Below are positions 62,029 through 64,000 of a stretch of DNA of 64,000 nucleotides, piece after piece. Source of the stretch: Ophthalmolycus amberensis (lineage: Eukaryota > Chordata > Actinopteri > Perciformes > Zoarcidae). The stretch covers positions 145,346 to 209,345 of the forward strand of contig JAFEUB010001371.1 in the NCBI GenBank assembly GCA_024529925.1. Reading direction: 5' to 3'. The translations under genes and the position numbers were made by a program. Numbering within the stretch: position 1 is the first letter of the stretch; every line of letters begins with the position of its first letter. The notes below the pieces were generated by a model, which saw only the letters and a list, made by a program, of their open reading frames with translations, searched no databases and was not told the origin of the DNA.

Positions 62029-64000
62029 TTGGCTTGGTACGCTATATATGCATCTTCATGTTTTGGTTTTTCACAACCACAGATAATTAAATGTAACTTA
62101 TATAATATATTAATAGATGTGGTATCTGTATTATCAGCCAAACCACAGTTTTGTCCATTATGGTGGAGGTCATAGTTCAAGTCCACTTATAGAGTATCCG
62201 ACATGGGAACACCCGCTTTAACTTGATGGTTGATTTGTTTCACTGCAGAATTGTATTATATTTGGCCGATGGTGATGAAAATACAATGTCAACTGGTAGA
62301 AGTAAAGATGTCACGTCGTCTCCTTTTGATTTATGGATCGTTTCCTCAGTGGAAAAAAGAATCACATCGACAGTTGTACTGTCACATCCACACACAATCA
62401 TCCACTCTTTAGTCATCATTAAGGGCCTTTAATAAGGTGACTAAAGCCTTTAGTCGTGAAAGTTCTATCAGGAACACACATGTTTCCACTCTGAACACGT
62501 CCAATCATCACAAAGCTTTAACAAGGCACTTATGATAAGCCCTTTCAATCCCCACTTCTACATCAGTGCTATTCGTACTGCCTTGTCGCAGTCAGTGGTG
62601 ATGAATTACTGCAGCCTGAGTACATATTTGGCTTCATGGAGAATTTAGCACCAATCTGAATCTTCATTGTGATGATGGCTGCTGAAAATATGAACTAATG
62701 TTTGCCGAGCACTGGTATTATAATTGCCTCAGAACATACATTTTCTACAATATTGTTATTAATATTATTTAAAAAAAGACAGATTTCTTCATACTAGATA
62801 TATTTTATGTAGTACTGAGATCCTTCTGTATGCATTTTGTATTTTGTATGTGCTTGAGCACCTGCTGCAGGTCTGGGTCTGTCCCCGCTGGAGTCTGATG
62901 ACAAAGAATAACAATATAAATATAAATATAGACAATCTTCTCGCTGATGGTCTTGTTTACTTATGATGGTCATATAGAGGCGTAGGTATCAGTTTGAGAC
63001 AGTTTCGTAACCACATGTAACTTTAAGCAAATGTACTTTGCTTCTTTCCACCTCTGAGCACCAATTTACAACGTGACTAATGACTCAGGAGCACCCGAAT
63101 ATATCCAAGTGTGAGAGTTTCCTCCTGTAAACTTTTATAAGCCGAGTTATTCCTGCCATCTTGGAATACAGCCACATTATCATTCTGCACAAATTGTCAA
63201 TTGAAAAGTGTGAGAGCAGACACACAGGAGGTCAAAGACTGAAGCCAGGATTATGCCAAGATGTTAAACACGCATAATGCTGCTACAGAAATGCTTTATG
63301 ACTGTAATTGTTTAAGTGGGAGAAGTACTCAGTGTACGTACTGTATACGACCACTTGGTTTGTGTTATTACTAAATGGGTTCTGCACATTAAACAGATAT
63401 ATCTGTGGTCATAAAGAAATCATAAATTTGCAGCCTCAGTTGCGGTGGTTTGGTTCGGCCATCTTCTTTTCACATTTCACTGAAACAACAGAGCGCTGCT
63501 GCTGCAGACCCAGATGATGACTAACTCCACTTACAGGGTTGTTTTAAAAAGCGAGGGTCAAACATGGGTTGTAAAGGGTACATTCCACCACGAGTTCACA
63601 TAGCTGGACTGGCCCAAACGTCATATTTGAAAACAAAGATCAGGCATGAACATGTTGTCACGATATACACTGTGAAAGGATACGAGGAGAGCATCTGAAA
63701 ACGTGTCTCAGCCATGTACCAATGGCTCTAGATAGAAGGAAGGGATGACGAGACATGATTAATCCTGGACAAGTGAGCGAGTCGCACGGATCCTCGCCCT
63801 CTCCTGAATACAATGAGGCCTACACATGCAGGTTTGGTCGAACACTAAACAGAAGTGACCTCTGCCTTTAGGGGCCTCACTCCCACACATCTTTCAGACG
63901 CGCTCAAAGCGCCCTCGCACTGGGAAAACAAGGACTCTCACAAAGGGCGCTTCCGAGAGCCCGGTCAGCGAACACCTCAGAGGTGCCGAATCGTTACCCC

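Overview
The window is nuclear DNA of a vertebrate, almost certainly a ray-finned fish of the percomorph type. The species cannot be told from the sequence. The evidence is spliced genes with GT-AG introns, a cytosolic aminopeptidase P1 gene very close to the human protein, dense (CA)n/(GT)n microsatellites, long poly-G runs, and remnants of a LINE, a tRNA-derived SINE and foldback elements of kinds familiar from teleosts. There are no bacterial or viral genes.

Layout. Bases 1-28.9 kb hold no gene I can support. They contain simple repeats, a 51-bp minisatellite (8.5-9.0 kb), a SINE relic (12.2 kb), the 3' end of a LINE on the minus strand (15.7-16.35 kb), two copies of an unassigned dispersed repeat (18.7 and 20.9 kb), a palindromic MITE-like element (21.6 kb), a CpG-rich promoter-like patch (24.4-24.8 kb) and another common fish repeat (26.9-27.1 kb).

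Gene 1 (29,008-38,343, +) can be rebuilt as ten coding exons whose phases all agree, giving 987 residues. It encodes a secreted, probably GPI-anchored protein with six superoxide-dismutase-like repeats. Repeats 3, 4 and 5 keep all four copper histidines and the structural Asp, Cys and Arg, but lack the two extra zinc histidines. Repeats 1, 2 and 6 have lost the copper site. This is the architecture of the animal Cu-only SOD-repeat proteins and is the most interesting gene here.

Gene 2 (40,625-48,372, +) is xpnpep1, cytosolic Xaa-Pro aminopeptidase 1, with 20 coding exons and 629 residues. Two oddities stand out: an extra T at 47,064 that shifts the frame next to a metal-binding histidine, and a 112-bp tandem duplication that copies the 3' splice site of exon 10.

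Gene 3 (50,897-49,908, -) is a three-exon gene for a 207-residue single-pass membrane protein that I cannot name. It converges on xpnpep1.

Bases 51-64 kb again show no supported gene; they hold a roughly 240-bp (CT)n tract, a (CA)n tract and a poly-G run. The three genes show no evident functional link: one is extracellular redox chemistry, one cytosolic peptide turnover and one an unknown membrane protein.
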